In this document: piece after piece, positions 39,501-43,463 of the stretch
Numbering within the stretch: position 1 is the first letter of the stretch
Layout of the letters: each line of letters starts with the position of its first letter
Source: Apostichopus japonicus
Taxonomy: Eukaryota > Echinodermata > Holothuroidea > Aspidochirotida > Stichopodidae
NCBI RefSeq assembly: GCF_037975245.1
Contig: NC_092583.1
Span: 2,475,264-2,539,263 of the forward strand
Direction: 5' to 3'
DNA: 64,000 bases
The notes under the pieces: model-generated
Database searches by the model: none
What the model saw: only the letters and a program-made list of their open reading frames with translations
What the model was told of the DNA's origin: nothing
Made by a program: the position numbers and the translations under genes

Positions 39501-41032
39501 CTGGTCTCATTTGCCGAAGAAGAAACTGCTTGGCGGAAGTGTCCAGAGGAAGTCTCTTCGATGAACTGCTGGATGCCGACAGATCGCAGGGTCGGCTCGG
39601 TTGGTCATTCCGTTCTTCCTTGAAAGACACGTCGACTTCGTCCATATCCGTCTCTCTGAGTATCTCGGTATCCGCCTGCGATGCTGCAAACCCTTCATCC
39701 TCTAGCGTGTAAGTACCTTGGCTGGCGTTATCATCGTCGGACGTACGTTCCTTCAGTTCTTTGATCGCATTCTGCTTCTTTGGCACAATAGAAATGTCGA
39801 GACTATCGGGGGAAATGCTCTTCACGCTAGAGAGCACACTCTTCTTGTCATGAATACAAATGTGGTTATCTGTCACTACCAGGGTGTCCCCTTCTTCGTG
39901 CACTGAGAACGCATCCTCGTCGCAGGCAATACAGACACTGGAATCGCCATCCTCTTCCGTATCGTTCGACTGGAGACTCGACGTTTTCAACGTTTTGATC
40001 TTTTGCACGATAGCTAGACTGTAAGTACTACCGCAGGATATTTTTAAGACGTTCCTACCGCAAAAGGCATCCAGTTTTTGAGGCGTTGCGACTACGCTGT
40101 TCCCCGTACCACATCCCAGCTGTGGGCCAGTGCCCCATGCCCAAACCTGACCCTGATTGGTCAAGGCTAACGTATGTGTATCACCACAGCTTATTTGAGT
40201 CACGACCGGGTCACAAGTCTCATCAGCTAACGTGACCAAGTTTGGCGTGTTCACTTTCTCCTCTGTGGTACCGCATTGACCCTTCGCTGAGTTCCCCCAG
40301 CAGAAGACGATACCATCAGCACATACCACACTGGTATGGTCACCGCCGCAGACCACATCAGTCACATTCTCTCCTTTCAACCCACTCACCAAGACAGGTT
40401 TCTTTGTCACATCAGTGAATTTTCCGTGACCAAGCTGTCCATATTCACCTGACCCAGAGCAGTACACTGCATGGTCAGACGTCAGGAATGCTATGTGCTG
40501 ATTACCAAGAGATATTTTGACTACATCTTTTTTGTTAAAGATATCAAAGCCAGTTGGTACTGTTGAAGAGAGGAAGCCCTTCCAGGTATATGGCTTTGAT
40601 TGAAATTTTGCCAGCTCTCTTTTCTCATCATTGAGCTTTTCCCTGAAACAGAAAACAATTGCACATTGAGACAGCTTTAACAAGGTGGTGAAAAATCCTG
40701 TGTAAGAATTAAAGATTGCGTAGAACTATTGTAGGCAGAAACTTTCAAAATAGTCAACAGTGAATACAAAGAAACAAAACAAAAAATTCTCACTTTCACA
40801 AAAAGGGAGGCAATCACTGTTGTTACATTTTGACCATGAAGACCATTCTGTTTGTAAGACATTAATCTACTTGTAACAGCTTTATAAAACTGACAAAAAT
40901 TTGACAACATGTATGTTAAACATATAACATACTGCGTTACAGCAACCCTTTTAAAATGGAATGAAAATCAAAGGAAACTACAGAATCACTTAGACCATCC
41001 AGAGATTTGGATTCTTACCCATTTTCTGCCAT
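323..41032 (-). CDS. ALS2: Alsin (ALS2) gene, 22+ coding exons, 3' end outside window
   Basis: Minus-strand gene spanning the left two thirds. Splicing 22 exons gives 1533 residues in one frame: RCC1-like repeats (about 45-217 and 479-590), Ser/acidic linker (about 222-477), DH (about 650-885), PH (about 889-1005), MORN repeats (about 1027-1245), a linker with the alsin-type motif ERIPQH (about 1325), and the start of VPS9 (about 1465 on). This order of domains is peculiar to alsin. Human alsin has 1657 residues, so about 115 residues of VPS9 are missing beyond the left edge. In known alsins the MORN/VPS9 half activates Rab5 on endosomes, the DH/PH part is linked to Rac1, and the RCC1 part is autoinhibitory; here this is inferred by homology. 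All exon junctions match in phase and all introns read GT..AG. Coding sequence of 4.6 kb is spread over 40.7 kb because introns are swollen with repeats. Confidence 0.95.
405..555. repeat. TA/TACA microsatellite
   Basis: Alternating TA with embedded TACA and TAGA steps, in the intron between exons 21 and 22. It generates overlapping Tyr/Ile-rich reading frames on both strands (to about 990) that are not genes. Confidence 0.9.
1241..1680 (+). mobile_element. CAGGG-ended inverted-repeat element, copy 1
   Basis: Matches, in opposite orientation, the better preserved element at 28354-28859 over most of its length: shared motifs include CTGGGCCCAGCAC, GGCATCTGAGCACCTTC and GGCACATCCCTG. The left end is shortened and diverged (CAGGTATGAG); the right end is CACATCCCTG. 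A 5-base direct repeat CCTTC flanks it. No coding capacity. It lies in the intron between exons 21 and 22. Confidence 0.75.
1723..1902 (-). CDS. ALS2: ALS2 coding exon 21: start of VPS9 domain
   Basis: 180 bases, residues 1458-1518. Translation [20 protein letters not shown] then [16 protein letters not shown] and [10 protein letters not shown] align with human [23 protein letters not shown] and IALLGFLGVQ. This is the beginning of the Rab5-activating VPS9 domain. Acceptor TTTCTCAG, donor GATCA|GTGAGT, phase 2. Confidence 0.93.
2622..2702. repeat. C-rich polypyrimidine tract
   Basis: About 80 bases made of CCCC/CCT runs within the intron between exons 20 and 21. The rest of that intron (1903-2799) is ordinary AT-rich sequence with no other recognisable feature. 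Confidence 0.8.
2800..2955 (-). CDS. ALS2: ALS2 coding exon 20: variable acidic segment
   Basis: 156 bases, residues 1406-1458. [13 protein letters not shown] matches human FLFPELPEEGST; the rest is Tyr/Asp/Asn/Glu-rich and poorly conserved, as this insertion is also variable in length in human alsin. Donor GATGATGT|GTGAGT was selected over a nearby GTGTGA because it fits exon 21. Confidence 0.87.
3503..3735. repeat. 17-bp satellite in ALS2 intron
   Basis: About a dozen copies of a 17-base unit GGAAGGGCACAGCACAT with point variants (GAAAGGGCATAGCACAT and similar). Since 17 is not a multiple of three, all three minus frames stay open and give long spurious Cys/Pro/Phe-rich translations between 3335 and 3913. 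Looser related sequence extends left to about 3300. Confidence 0.9.
3808..3965 (-). CDS. ALS2: ALS2 coding exon 19: pre-VPS9 helical region
   Basis: 158 bases, residues 1354-1406. [20 protein letters not shown] and [21 protein letters not shown] align with human [20 protein letters not shown] and [20 protein letters not shown]. Acceptor TTAACAG, donor GTACG|GTGAGT, phase 2. A 17-bp satellite begins about 75 bases downstream in the intron. Confidence 0.94.
4277..4403 (-). CDS. ALS2: ALS2 coding exon 18: linker before VPS9
   Basis: 127 bases, residues 1311-1353. Contains LERIPQH and ends [12 protein letters not shown], parallel to human LEFIPQH and YDDIRKYLIK. Mostly predicted helical and charged. 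Acceptor CTCGCAG, donor TCAAAG|GTAAAG, phase 0 out. Confidence 0.92.
4800..5200. repeat. CATTCATCAAC minisatellite
   Basis: Irregular array of CCATTCATCAACC and CTCAATC blocks, in the intron between exons 17 and 18. Blocks recombine into units of roughly 12, 18 and 32 bases. It is followed by C-rich single-strand-biased sequence to about 5365. Confidence 0.9.
5423..5587 (-). CDS. ALS2: ALS2 coding exon 17: linker after MORN
   Basis: 165 bases, residues 1256-1311. [20 protein letters not shown] aligns with human [20 protein letters not shown], followed by [17 protein letters not shown] (human CWRQLGCEGPGQGEVWKAW). The acceptor at ATCATCAG (5588-5590) was chosen over the nearer ATACAG because only it fits the phase-2 donor of exon 16. 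Donor GAAGG|GTCAGT, phase 2. Confidence 0.88.
5640..5737. repeat. Dispersed repeat, left piece, split by the nested 2.7-kb element
   Basis: Similar to 20750-20890 and to 38335-38470 (shared CAAATTTCTGTTTG-type core, then AGTTGTTA, then AAATAA). The continuation of the family is found at 8424-8650, on the far side of the 5738-8423 element. Confidence 0.6.
5738..8423. mobile_element. Composite element with GGTTCCTTGCTT inverted ends and internal repeats
   Basis: Bounded by GGTTCCTTGCTT (5771) and its exact complement AAGCAAGGAACC (about 8401-8412), with a CA microsatellite before the right end. Inside are repeated blocks of roughly 300-400 bases opening with TGACCTTTGGTGACCT (near 6300, 6700, 7100, 7395 and 8055), each with several TGACCT/AGGTCA hexamers. 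No coding frame of note. The class is unknown to me; non-autonomous DNA transposon or satellite-bearing composite. Exact outer limits are uncertain by tens of bases. Confidence 0.7.
8337..8380. repeat. CA microsatellite
   Basis: Nearly pure CA repeat close to the right end of the composite element. Confidence 0.95.
8424..8700. repeat. Dispersed repeat, right piece, with CTCTCCTACAGTG units
   Basis: Matches 38470-38650 (GCCCTCCA, then ATTGAAATAAAA-like text, then ACACATCTCTCCTACAGTG). Two copies of the 20-base unit ACACATCTCTCCTACAGTGT are visible, the same unit that is expanded at 20925-21070. The rest of the intron up to exon 16 shows nothing else. Confidence 0.6.
8951..9078 (-). CDS. ALS2: ALS2 coding exon 16: last MORN repeat
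   Basis: 128 bases, residues 1214-1256. Begins [20 protein letters not shown], almost identical to human [20 protein letters not shown], and goes on DEVKLTGNF with an acidic and Pro-rich end. Acceptor TTCCGCAG, donor CACAAG|GTATCA, phase 2. Confidence 0.94.
9115..9260 (+). repeat. Dispersed repeat, copy A
   Basis: Similar to 35305-35480: common pieces CAGGCCA, TATTGGCTA, CCATTTGCCAG/CCGTTTGCCAG, AGAAGAACA and TGGTAAGTC(A/G)GTTAACA. The family is unknown; the reading frame through it is not conserved. Confidence 0.55.
9391..9581. repeat. 90-bp inverted repeat (fold-back) with hammerhead-like motif
   Basis: Two arms, 9391-9480 and 9492-9581, are almost perfect reverse complements around an 11-base spacer. 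Each arm carries GATCCTGCTAGGATC followed by GAAACGTC, a motif also present once at 16780-16815. Lies in the intron between exons 15 and 16. Confidence 0.9.
9740..9930 (+). repeat. GCTGCAG-rich dispersed repeat
   Basis: Related to 23640-23860 and, inverted, to 28170-28320: all have GCTGCAGCxAGGCTGCATGG, then a TTTAATATTG block and GCAGCTGCTGCAG. At 23.7 kb the family has expanded in tandem. Confidence 0.65.
10102..10179 (-). CDS. ALS2: ALS2 coding exon 15: MORN repeat
   Basis: 78 bases, residues 1188-1213, phase 0-0. Translation [20 protein letters not shown] then PTLNGK matches human [26 protein letters not shown]. Acceptor TTTCAG, donor GAAAG|GTAACA. Confidence 0.92.
10299..10482. repeat. 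184-bp near-perfect palindrome
   Basis: Arms 10299-10353 and 10426-10482 are complementary over about 55 bases (GGTCTAGCGTGC, TTACTCAC and ATTAATGCAC on one side), and the middle folds on itself too around GAGGGCGGAGCCCGAG. A related fragment (GTGCGTTACTCACAGGATTAA) follows at 10578-10600. Likely an inverted-repeat transposon. Confidence 0.9.
11182..11546 (+). mobile_element. TTAA-flanked MITE, copy 1 (365 bp)
   Basis: Begins AGGCATTAAAGACTCGC and ends GCAAGTCTTCACACCCT, imperfect terminal inverted repeats of about 17 bases; TTAA stands on both sides. Related copies at 43464-43698, 53512-54171 and 61963-62321. Noncoding. It lies in the intron between exons 14 and 15. Confidence 0.88.
11723..12089 (-). 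CDS. ALS2: ALS2 coding exon 14: MORN repeats
   Basis: 367 bases, residues 1065-1187. Carries four or five MORN repeats: [74 protein letters not shown] and [12 protein letters not shown]. The segment [10 protein letters not shown] is nearly identical to human GEKYMGMWQD. In alsin MORN repeats act with VPS9 for Rab5 exchange and membrane targeting. Acceptor CTTCAG, donor TACAG|GTGAGG, phase 0 out. Higher GC than surrounding introns. Confidence 0.95.
12630..12695 (-). CDS. ALS2: ALS2 coding exon 13: second MORN repeat
   Basis: 66 bases, residues 1043-1065. Translation [23 protein letters not shown], one complete MORN repeat (human [21 protein letters not shown]). Acceptor TTAATAG, donor AATGG|GTAAGT; the split Gly codon is completed by exon 14 as GFGWS. 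Confidence 0.93.
12880..13045. repeat. Short tandem duplication in ALS2 intron
   Basis: Two copies of a segment with AACATAAACCCTGGAAGG followed by GTAG(G/A)CTTTT, about 120 bases apart, in the intron between exons 12 and 13. Confidence 0.7.
13212..13262. repeat. CAGA/CAGT microsatellite
   Basis: Mixed CAGT and CAGA tetranucleotide tract just downstream of ALS2 exon 12. Confidence 0.9.
13341..13604 (-). CDS. ALS2: ALS2 coding exon 12: PH end and first MORN repeat
   Basis: 264 bases, residues 955-1043. [16 protein letters not shown] is the C-terminal PH helix (human KTKWLRAISQAVDQAL). A basic Pro-rich spacer follows, then [18 protein letters not shown], the first MORN repeat (human LKDATYDGRWLSGKPHGR). 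Acceptor TTCAAAG, donor TGGAAA|GTATGA, phase 2. Confidence 0.93.
14154..14224 (-). CDS. ALS2: ALS2 coding exon 11: PH domain
   Basis: 71 bases, residues 932-955. Translation [19 protein letters not shown] matches human FSTHHVFPLATLWAEPL. Acceptor CGCCCAG; donor GTCAA|GTAAGT, phase 2. The intron before it is 6 kb (14225-20220) and includes the hAT-like element at 15092-15863. Confidence 0.93.
15092..15863. mobile_element. hAT-like non-autonomous transposon (772 bp) with 8-bp duplication
   Basis: Starts TAGTGTTTGCACGGGT and ends with its near complement ACCCGTGTAAACACTA (one mismatch in 16). It is flanked by the identical octamer ACATATAT at 15084-15091 and 15864-15871. Inner ends are rich in GGGTACCCGG on both sides, extending the inverted repeat. 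Eight-base duplications and a TAGTGTTTGC-type end are the hallmarks of hAT elements. No transposase frame. Confidence 0.9.
15872..19675. other. ALS2 intron, mostly unremarkable
   Basis: AT-rich intron with no exon or coding frame I can support. It contains one orphan fragment of the hammerhead-like motif near 16780-16815, an imperfect duplication near 17400-17690 (CTTGAAGCATTTT, TAGAAGCATT), and short AC-rich and poly-G stretches further on (19786-19802). Confidence 0.6.
17395..17690. repeat. Diverged direct duplication
   Basis: Two copies about 155 bases apart of a segment with TACTCAGCCTTTT/TAGTCAGCCTTTT, ACTTGAAGCATTTT and AATAGAAGCATT, then TGTACAAAATTATG / AGTACAAAATTATG. Confidence 0.7.
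19676..19720 (-). CDS. ALS2: Possible optional 45-base microexon of ALS2 (exon 10b)
   Basis: Open frame of 15 codons ([15 protein letters not shown]) preceded by a pyrimidine run ending in CTTGAG and followed by AAG|GTAATA. It is phase 0-0, so including or skipping it keeps the frame. It would insert a hydrophilic Lys/Ser/Pro loop between exons 10 and 11 at a point where human alsin has nothing. The GAG acceptor is weak, so it may be a false exon; only transcripts can tell. All residue numbers given for other exons leave it out. Confidence 0.35.
20221..20349 (-). CDS. ALS2: ALS2 coding exon 10: PH domain start
   Basis: 129 bases, residues 889-931, phase 0-0. Translation [19 protein letters not shown] then [20 protein letters not shown]; human alsin has [20 protein letters not shown] here, the first strands of the PH domain. 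Acceptor CGTCAG, donor CCCAG|GTGAGT. In human alsin the sequence runs on without a gap into FSTHHV, which is exon 11 here. Confidence 0.94.
20604..21090. repeat. Dispersed repeat with expanded 20-bp CTCTCCTACAGTG array
   Basis: The left part (20740-20890) matches 5640-5735 and 38335-38470. From 20920 to 21075 the unit ACACATCTCTCCTACAGTGT is repeated about eight times with few changes. Lies in the intron between exons 9 and 10. Confidence 0.8.
21428..21559 (-). CDS. ALS2: ALS2 coding exon 9: end of DH domain
   Basis: 132 bases, residues 845-888, symmetric phase 0-0. Translation starts [18 protein letters not shown] and ends [13 protein letters not shown], matching human EAEYTLGFWKTFPGKMT. 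Acceptor TTCAAG, donor CTGGCA|GTAAGT. Confidence 0.9.
21875..22515. repeat. 43-bp minisatellite abutting ALS2 exon 8
   Basis: About 14 copies of a unit containing GGTCACTGTGATGTACCTAT then CTGTTCACACCATGGTACC. The array ends within about ten bases of the donor of exon 8. Confidence 0.92.
22524..22686 (-). CDS. ALS2: ALS2 coding exon 8: DH domain core motif
   Basis: 163 bases, residues 790-844. Contains [20 protein letters not shown], the DH motif that in human alsin reads NTLFFLPIRRLHNYAKVLL. Ends FPE at CAGAG|GTAAGA. Directly downstream, nine bases past the exon end, begins a 43-bp tandem repeat (about 21875-22515). Confidence 0.93.
23299..23554 (-). CDS. ALS2: ALS2 coding exon 7: DH domain middle
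   Basis: 256 bases, residues 705-790. Translation [19 protein letters not shown], then a helical stretch including [20 protein letters not shown], comparable to human SSLFLDSYTEYCTSITNF. Acceptor TATCACAG; donor CGCAAG|GTAAGG, phase 2. The tandem array of 166/172-bp units (23681-24765) sits just upstream in the preceding intron. Confidence 0.92.
23681..24765. repeat. 166/172-bp satellite with 504-bp higher-order period
   Basis: Six full units and a partial one begin at 23681, 23847, 24013, 24185, 24351, 24517 and 24689 (motif TCTATTTGACA). Lengths run 166, 166, 172, 166, 166, 172. Units 3 and 6 share CACACAATATGCATTC and GCAGCTTGCTGC; units 2 and 5 share TTAAAATTAATTCAG. The pattern is a triplet repeated twice. 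Confidence 0.93.
25500..25720 (-). mobile_element. LINE ORF2 C-terminal remnant
   Basis: On the minus strand one frame reads [20 protein letters not shown] followed by FVRSRKP. The SKLWNSLP motif is typical of the very end of the reverse-transcriptase ORF of Jockey/CR1/L2-like non-LTR retrotransposons. Only the tail remains, in the intron between exons 6 and 7, same orientation as ALS2. Confidence 0.75.
25935..26106 (-). CDS. ALS2: ALS2 coding exon 6: start of DH domain
   Basis: 172 bases, residues 648-705. Begins [12 protein letters not shown] and contains [22 protein letters not shown], aligning with human [21 protein letters not shown], the first helix of the alsin DH domain. Phase 0 in, phase 1 out (AGTACAG|GTTAGT). 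Acceptor CTTCAG. Confidence 0.92.
26435..27890. repeat. 73-bp satellite carrying copies of the exon 5 splice donor
   Basis: About 20 units in strict 73-base register (CTCCTACTAT at 26435, 26508, 26581 and so on, up to 27822). The register carries on into exon 5 (27895), whose donor is part of the last unit. On the minus strand twelve intronic units read AAGGTAAGT, five AAGGTTAGT and two AAGATAAGT. A block of seven units (511 bases) is duplicated: identical variants at 26701 and 27212, and at 27121 and 27632. Confidence 0.95.
27891..28053 (-). CDS. ALS2: ALS2 coding exon 5: basic linker between RCC1 and DH
   Basis: 163 bases, residues 593-647. Translation is Lys/Ser/Pro-rich ([14 protein letters not shown], then [15 protein letters not shown], ending MFMRK), low in recognisable fold, and longer than the matching human stretch. 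Acceptor TCCCTAG; donor AGAAAG|GTAAGT. The last seven exon bases and the donor are identical to part of a 73-bp satellite that fills the start of the next intron (26435-27890), so this splice site is the edge copy of the array. Confidence 0.85.
28170..28320 (-). repeat. GCTGCAG-rich dispersed repeat, inverted copy
   Basis: Reverse-complement relative of 9740-9930 and of the ancestor of the 166-bp satellite: AGCTGCAGCAGCTGCAGC, TTAAACAATA and GCAGCCTGGCTGCAG in that order. Confidence 0.65.
28354..28859. mobile_element. CAGGG-ended inverted-repeat element, copy 2 (506 bp)
   Basis: Starts CAGGGATGTGCCCAGG and ends GGGCACATTCCCTG, near-complementary ends. The hexamer CAACAG is present on both sides (28348-28353 and 28860-28865). 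An inverted, less complete copy lies at 1241-1680. No coding frame. The superfamily is uncertain; a hAT with an eroded duplication is possible. Confidence 0.85.
29220..29332 (-). CDS. ALS2: ALS2 coding exon 4: last RCC1-like blade
   Basis: 113 bases, residues 556-593. Translation begins [28 protein letters not shown] is the usual RCC1 blade core, corresponding to GRDYSLFL in human alsin. It ends [16 protein letters not shown], matching the human GLYYSGRQ segment. Acceptor TTTCAG, donor CCAAG|GTAGGT, phase 2. Confidence 0.9.
30717..30830. repeat. 40-bp triplicate
   Basis: Three copies of GTTGGATGAAAATCACTCAA followed by ATAATCATGT at a 40-base step, between exons 3 and 4. Confidence 0.85.
31105..31273 (-). 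CDS. ALS2: ALS2 coding exon 3: RCC1-like blade
   Basis: 169 bases, residues 499-555. Completes the Arg codon of exon 2 (AG|A) and continues [10 protein letters not shown], then the blade motifs [13 protein letters not shown] and [14 protein letters not shown]. Ends in phase 0 at GTCAAG|GTAATT. The 7.9-kb intron before it is the longest among those surely inside the coding region and holds LINE tails and a tandem repeat. Confidence 0.93.
31779..31940 (+). mobile_element. tRNA-derived SINE with TA tail
   Basis: TAGCCTAGTGGTTAGG is an A-box (D arm) and CCGGGTTTGAATCCCGG a perfect T arm with B-box, 34 bases apart, as in tRNAs. The acceptor stem is poor and the anticodon arm weak. After the tRNA part comes a unique stretch and a TA-rich tail (31903-31940), so a SINE is far likelier than a working tRNA. 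Antisense to ALS2. Confidence 0.7.
32000..34540. other. ALS2 intron, no feature recognised
   Basis: Part of the long intron between exons 2 and 3. AT-rich with poly-T and CTT runs (32985-33040); nothing coding. Confidence 0.5.
34545..34665 (+). mobile_element. Non-LTR retrotransposon 3' end with ATT tail
   Basis: TTGTAAAGCGCCTTGAGCAG then GACGCTATATAAGT followed by an ATT microsatellite, the common 3' terminus of L2/CR1/Daphne-like LINEs and the SINEs that share it. Confidence 0.7.
35305..35480 (+). repeat. Dispersed repeat, copy B
   Basis: Relative of 9115-9260. Family unknown; ends ATGGTAAGTCAGTTAACAGG. Confidence 0.55.
36092..36575. repeat. 23- to 26-bp AT-rich tandem repeat
   Basis: About 19 copies of TAGATTAAAACTATAGAGTG followed by two to six A, with indels, in the intron between exons 2 and 3. 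Confidence 0.92.
36770..37240 (+). mobile_element. LINE 3' remnant (ORF2 end, 3' UTR and AATAAA tail)
   Basis: The frame from 36779 reads [20 protein letters not shown] then RLPENIKS, the terminal motif of Jockey/CR1/L2-like ORF2 proteins, and stops at 36971. A short 3' UTR follows and ends in AATAAAATAAAATAAAAT (37218-37237). Opposite to ALS2. Confidence 0.8.
38335..38655. repeat. Dispersed repeat, unsplit copy
   Basis: Contiguous version of the sequence split at 5640-5735 / 8424-8650, ending with one or two CTCTCCTACAGTG units. It shows what the 5.7-8.4 kb target looked like before insertion. Confidence 0.65.
39161..40642 (-). CDS. ALS2: ALS2 coding exon 2: RCC1-like repeats and linker
   Basis: The largest exon, 1482 bases, residues 5-499. 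It carries a first block of RCC1-like blades: motifs SLGNQH (res. 50-55), CGGDHT (103-108), CGDTHT (157-162) and CGSTYS (208-213), each followed by a G-rich turn such as YGQLGHG or WGTGPQLG. Residues about 222-477 form a linker rich in Ser, Asp and Glu, including a run of Ser near a KRLPLD motif, probably disordered. A further RCC1 blade opens at the end with [16 protein letters not shown]. Human alsin also has a long linker splitting its RCC1 region. Acceptor TTTCAG|GG and donor GGAAAG|GTAAGA are strong. Confidence 0.95.
41019..41032 (-). CDS. ALS2: ALS2 coding exon 1 (start codon)
   Basis: Codes for MAEN plus two bases of a Gly codon, then a consensus donor GG|GTAAGA. The start ATG has A at -3 and G at +4. 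The remaining base of the Gly codon is the first base of exon 2, giving MAENGEKLNDEK. The exact phase match and the 376-base intron make this the best start; exon 2 alone would otherwise begin at an ATG inside intron sequence (40683). Confidence 0.75.
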
Positions 41033-41137
41033 AGTACTTAATTTTGTCTAAAGACCTCATCCAGCTATGTGGTATTGTACTTTCTGAAAGTCTCGTCCAA
41101 TTCTACACATATTTGGCAAATCTAAACCATCTCATTT
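41033..41137 (-). other. Probable 5' UTR part of ALS2 exon 1
   Basis: Lies directly upstream of the start codon. On the minus strand a pyrimidine-rich run ending in TTTCAG (41138-41143) could be a 3' splice site, making 41137 the start of this exon and placing the promoter and a noncoding first exon further right. It contains three short upstream ATGs: the first two reach stop codons before the start codon, and the third overlaps it in another frame and stops early in exon 2. The first noncoding exon could not be located. Confidence 0.4.
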
Positions 41138-41375
41138 CTGAAACAAGAAATAGAAACAGTAAAAGCATTTCAATTTTTTTGTCAGAAAGTCTTAATTCTG
41201 AGTGCTAGGACTGATCTGGCAGTCCCTTTGTGCATTTACTTAAGATTTTACTTCGATTACAATATCTCTGATGTGAAAGTACTGCAAGCCAACATGTCAT
41301 TGATAGGCCTTTGGGCCTAACTTTAGAATCAGTACCATATGATGAATGGGAAAGCTTACTTCGAATCAGCAGAAT

Positions 41376-41481
41376 AAGGTTAGGCATTAGGAAGTAGGGG
41401 TTAGGGAGTAGGGTTAGGGTTAGGGGTTAAGGAGTAGGGTTAAGAAGTAGGGAATAGGGTTAGGCGTTAGGAAGTAGGGTC
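41376..41481. repeat. Interstitial telomere-like TTAGGG tract
   Basis: About 105 bases made of GGGTTAGGG, GTAGGGTTAG, GGAAGTAGGG and variants, G-rich on the plus strand, 340 bases upstream of the ALS2 start codon. Confidence 0.85.
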
Positions 41482-42339
41482 GAATGGTACGGATTCTAAA
41501 TTAGTACCGGCCTTTGCCCTAACATTTTGGTTGACAGGTTTTGCTTATGCTATAACTGTAAAAAGTAATGGCCTTAACTTGATCCATCAGTAGGCTAAGA
41601 TAAATTTTTACAGCCTAATAGTATAGTAAAGGCTTCATAATTGACGCACCCCCGTAATTGACGCACCTTCAATTACTACTAGCAACGATATAGCAGCCCA
41701 ATTAAACTTTTTGCAGTCAAGCAGAATTACATATTTCATGAGTTTGAATCCATTTCAGCTATTTGCTGACCAAATTGTGGTACTTTTTAAGCTTTTAACA
41801 CCCACCCCCTAGTTTTGCATGTATTTTGGGCATTTGGAAATCTTACAACCTAAAAATAACCAACATTTCCTCAATATGATAACACTTCTCTGTGGGACCT
41901 GACCTGTCTAAGCTTAGAGGCTCAGAGCATAGCAAACATCATCTAAAGTCAATGGATGTATACTAAGGCCTACACTACAGTTAGCTTATCGACGAATGTG
42001 TCAAATTAGGGGTATGAAAGAACTTGACACGACAGACATTTTGTGTTCAAATTATGCTCAATTGTACGGTGCATAAGTACAGAACCTTAAATATTTTGAG
42101 ATCATAACATTTCTGAGGAACTACTCATATGAAAAACACATACAGTTGAGTGATTTGGATTTTTCCTTCATAGACATCGTTGATTAAATCCTTAAGTGCG
42201 TCAATTATGAGCCCACCATGCTACTACTAGGCTGGGCCTAGTTAAATTAGCTCATATTCGTAACAGTTTAAACTTAACACCATTCATTACGATTACAAGT
42301 ACTTAGGCTTAGGCCTACTACTTGAAAATGTTCAACCCT

Positions 42340-42540
42340 AACTTTGATGTTAACTGGTCTCACTGCCCTTAATTATGCCAGACCTAGCCGTAGAAGTACT
42401 TGCATTGATGCAAGTTCTACTAGGCCTGGTACAGTAACCTAGAGCTAGGAGGTGAGCCTAGGCCTACCAGAAGTTAAGATAGGCCTAGGCCTAATTTGGA
42501 CTATGCCGACGTTAGTGTGAACCGAACCCGCCGGCCTATA
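42340..42540. repeat. TAGGCCTA palindrome cluster 1
   Basis: Several overlapping copies of TAGGCCTA, CCTAGGCCTA and ATAGGCCTAGGCCTAA. See also 45940-46640. No gene in 41500-42600 was found. Confidence 0.7.
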
Positions 42541-43463
42541 TTATCGTCAAGGGCATAGAAAACGTTTACGAAATATATAGCAAAGATGTTTACATTCTAA
42601 ATAACGATACCGTTGATATATCGCACACCGGCTAATACTTTATTATGCAGAATTGTGATACTCAGTTTATTCCAATGCACAATGGTGAGGCAGGCTGTGA
42701 CAGCAGGCGACAGGGTGTTGCTGTATTTTACTCGATGCCGCACACAGAACAAACCACCCAGTGCAAAAATGAGATCGACATGATCATAACAACAACGCAC
42801 GATCATATGGTGTCACACAGCCAAGTAAGAAATATTGGATGCTATGGCAAGCCAAATGTGCAGCTAATCATGGTCACACAGATTTATCGACCGACAAACC
42901 TGGATAATCAACCGAATACGATAACTACCGAATGTTAATCCTTACTTGTTTATCAAAATCAATTGGTATGAACATATAATAAATGTCATAGGAAACTAAA
43001 AGAAATGTCCATCGAGGTTTAGGAAATTTAGGAAGGTTATTAAGACTGAAAAACATCTCGGTTCTGAGAGGGTTTTGAATAATTGAATTATTTGCTTGAG
43101 TCGGTCGGTTATGATATCGAAAACTGTCAAATATTTAACTTGAGACAAGTGTTATAAGCATTGAAATAAGTTTCGAGGATTTGCGGTAGGATCCCTGATT
43201 GAAACTCTCCTCCTGCGTGATTTCTCTCCGTATAAACTCTACAAAATTGAGATATAGCTAAACCCATAATAATCGTCCTACACCCCTCCATGGAAAAGAC
43301 TGACCAATTAAAACTAGATTATACTATTTGCGGGGAAAGTGTATACAATACATTTGTACTCTTTATTTCTAGTATGTGTCGCGTATTTAACAAATCCATG
43401 GAAATCTCCCAATTGTTGCTGTTGTTGTTCTTCTTCTTCGACTATGTTAATGTTCATGACATG

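Noticed and set aside
39497-39906. Plus-strand frames opposite ALS2 exon 2
   Set aside because: Antisense shadows of the coding exon.
42645-42938. 97-residue plus-strand frame with many Cys/His/Asn
   Set aside because: No domain, splice partner or homology recognised, and it lies in the probable upstream region of ALS2; chance open frame is likelier.
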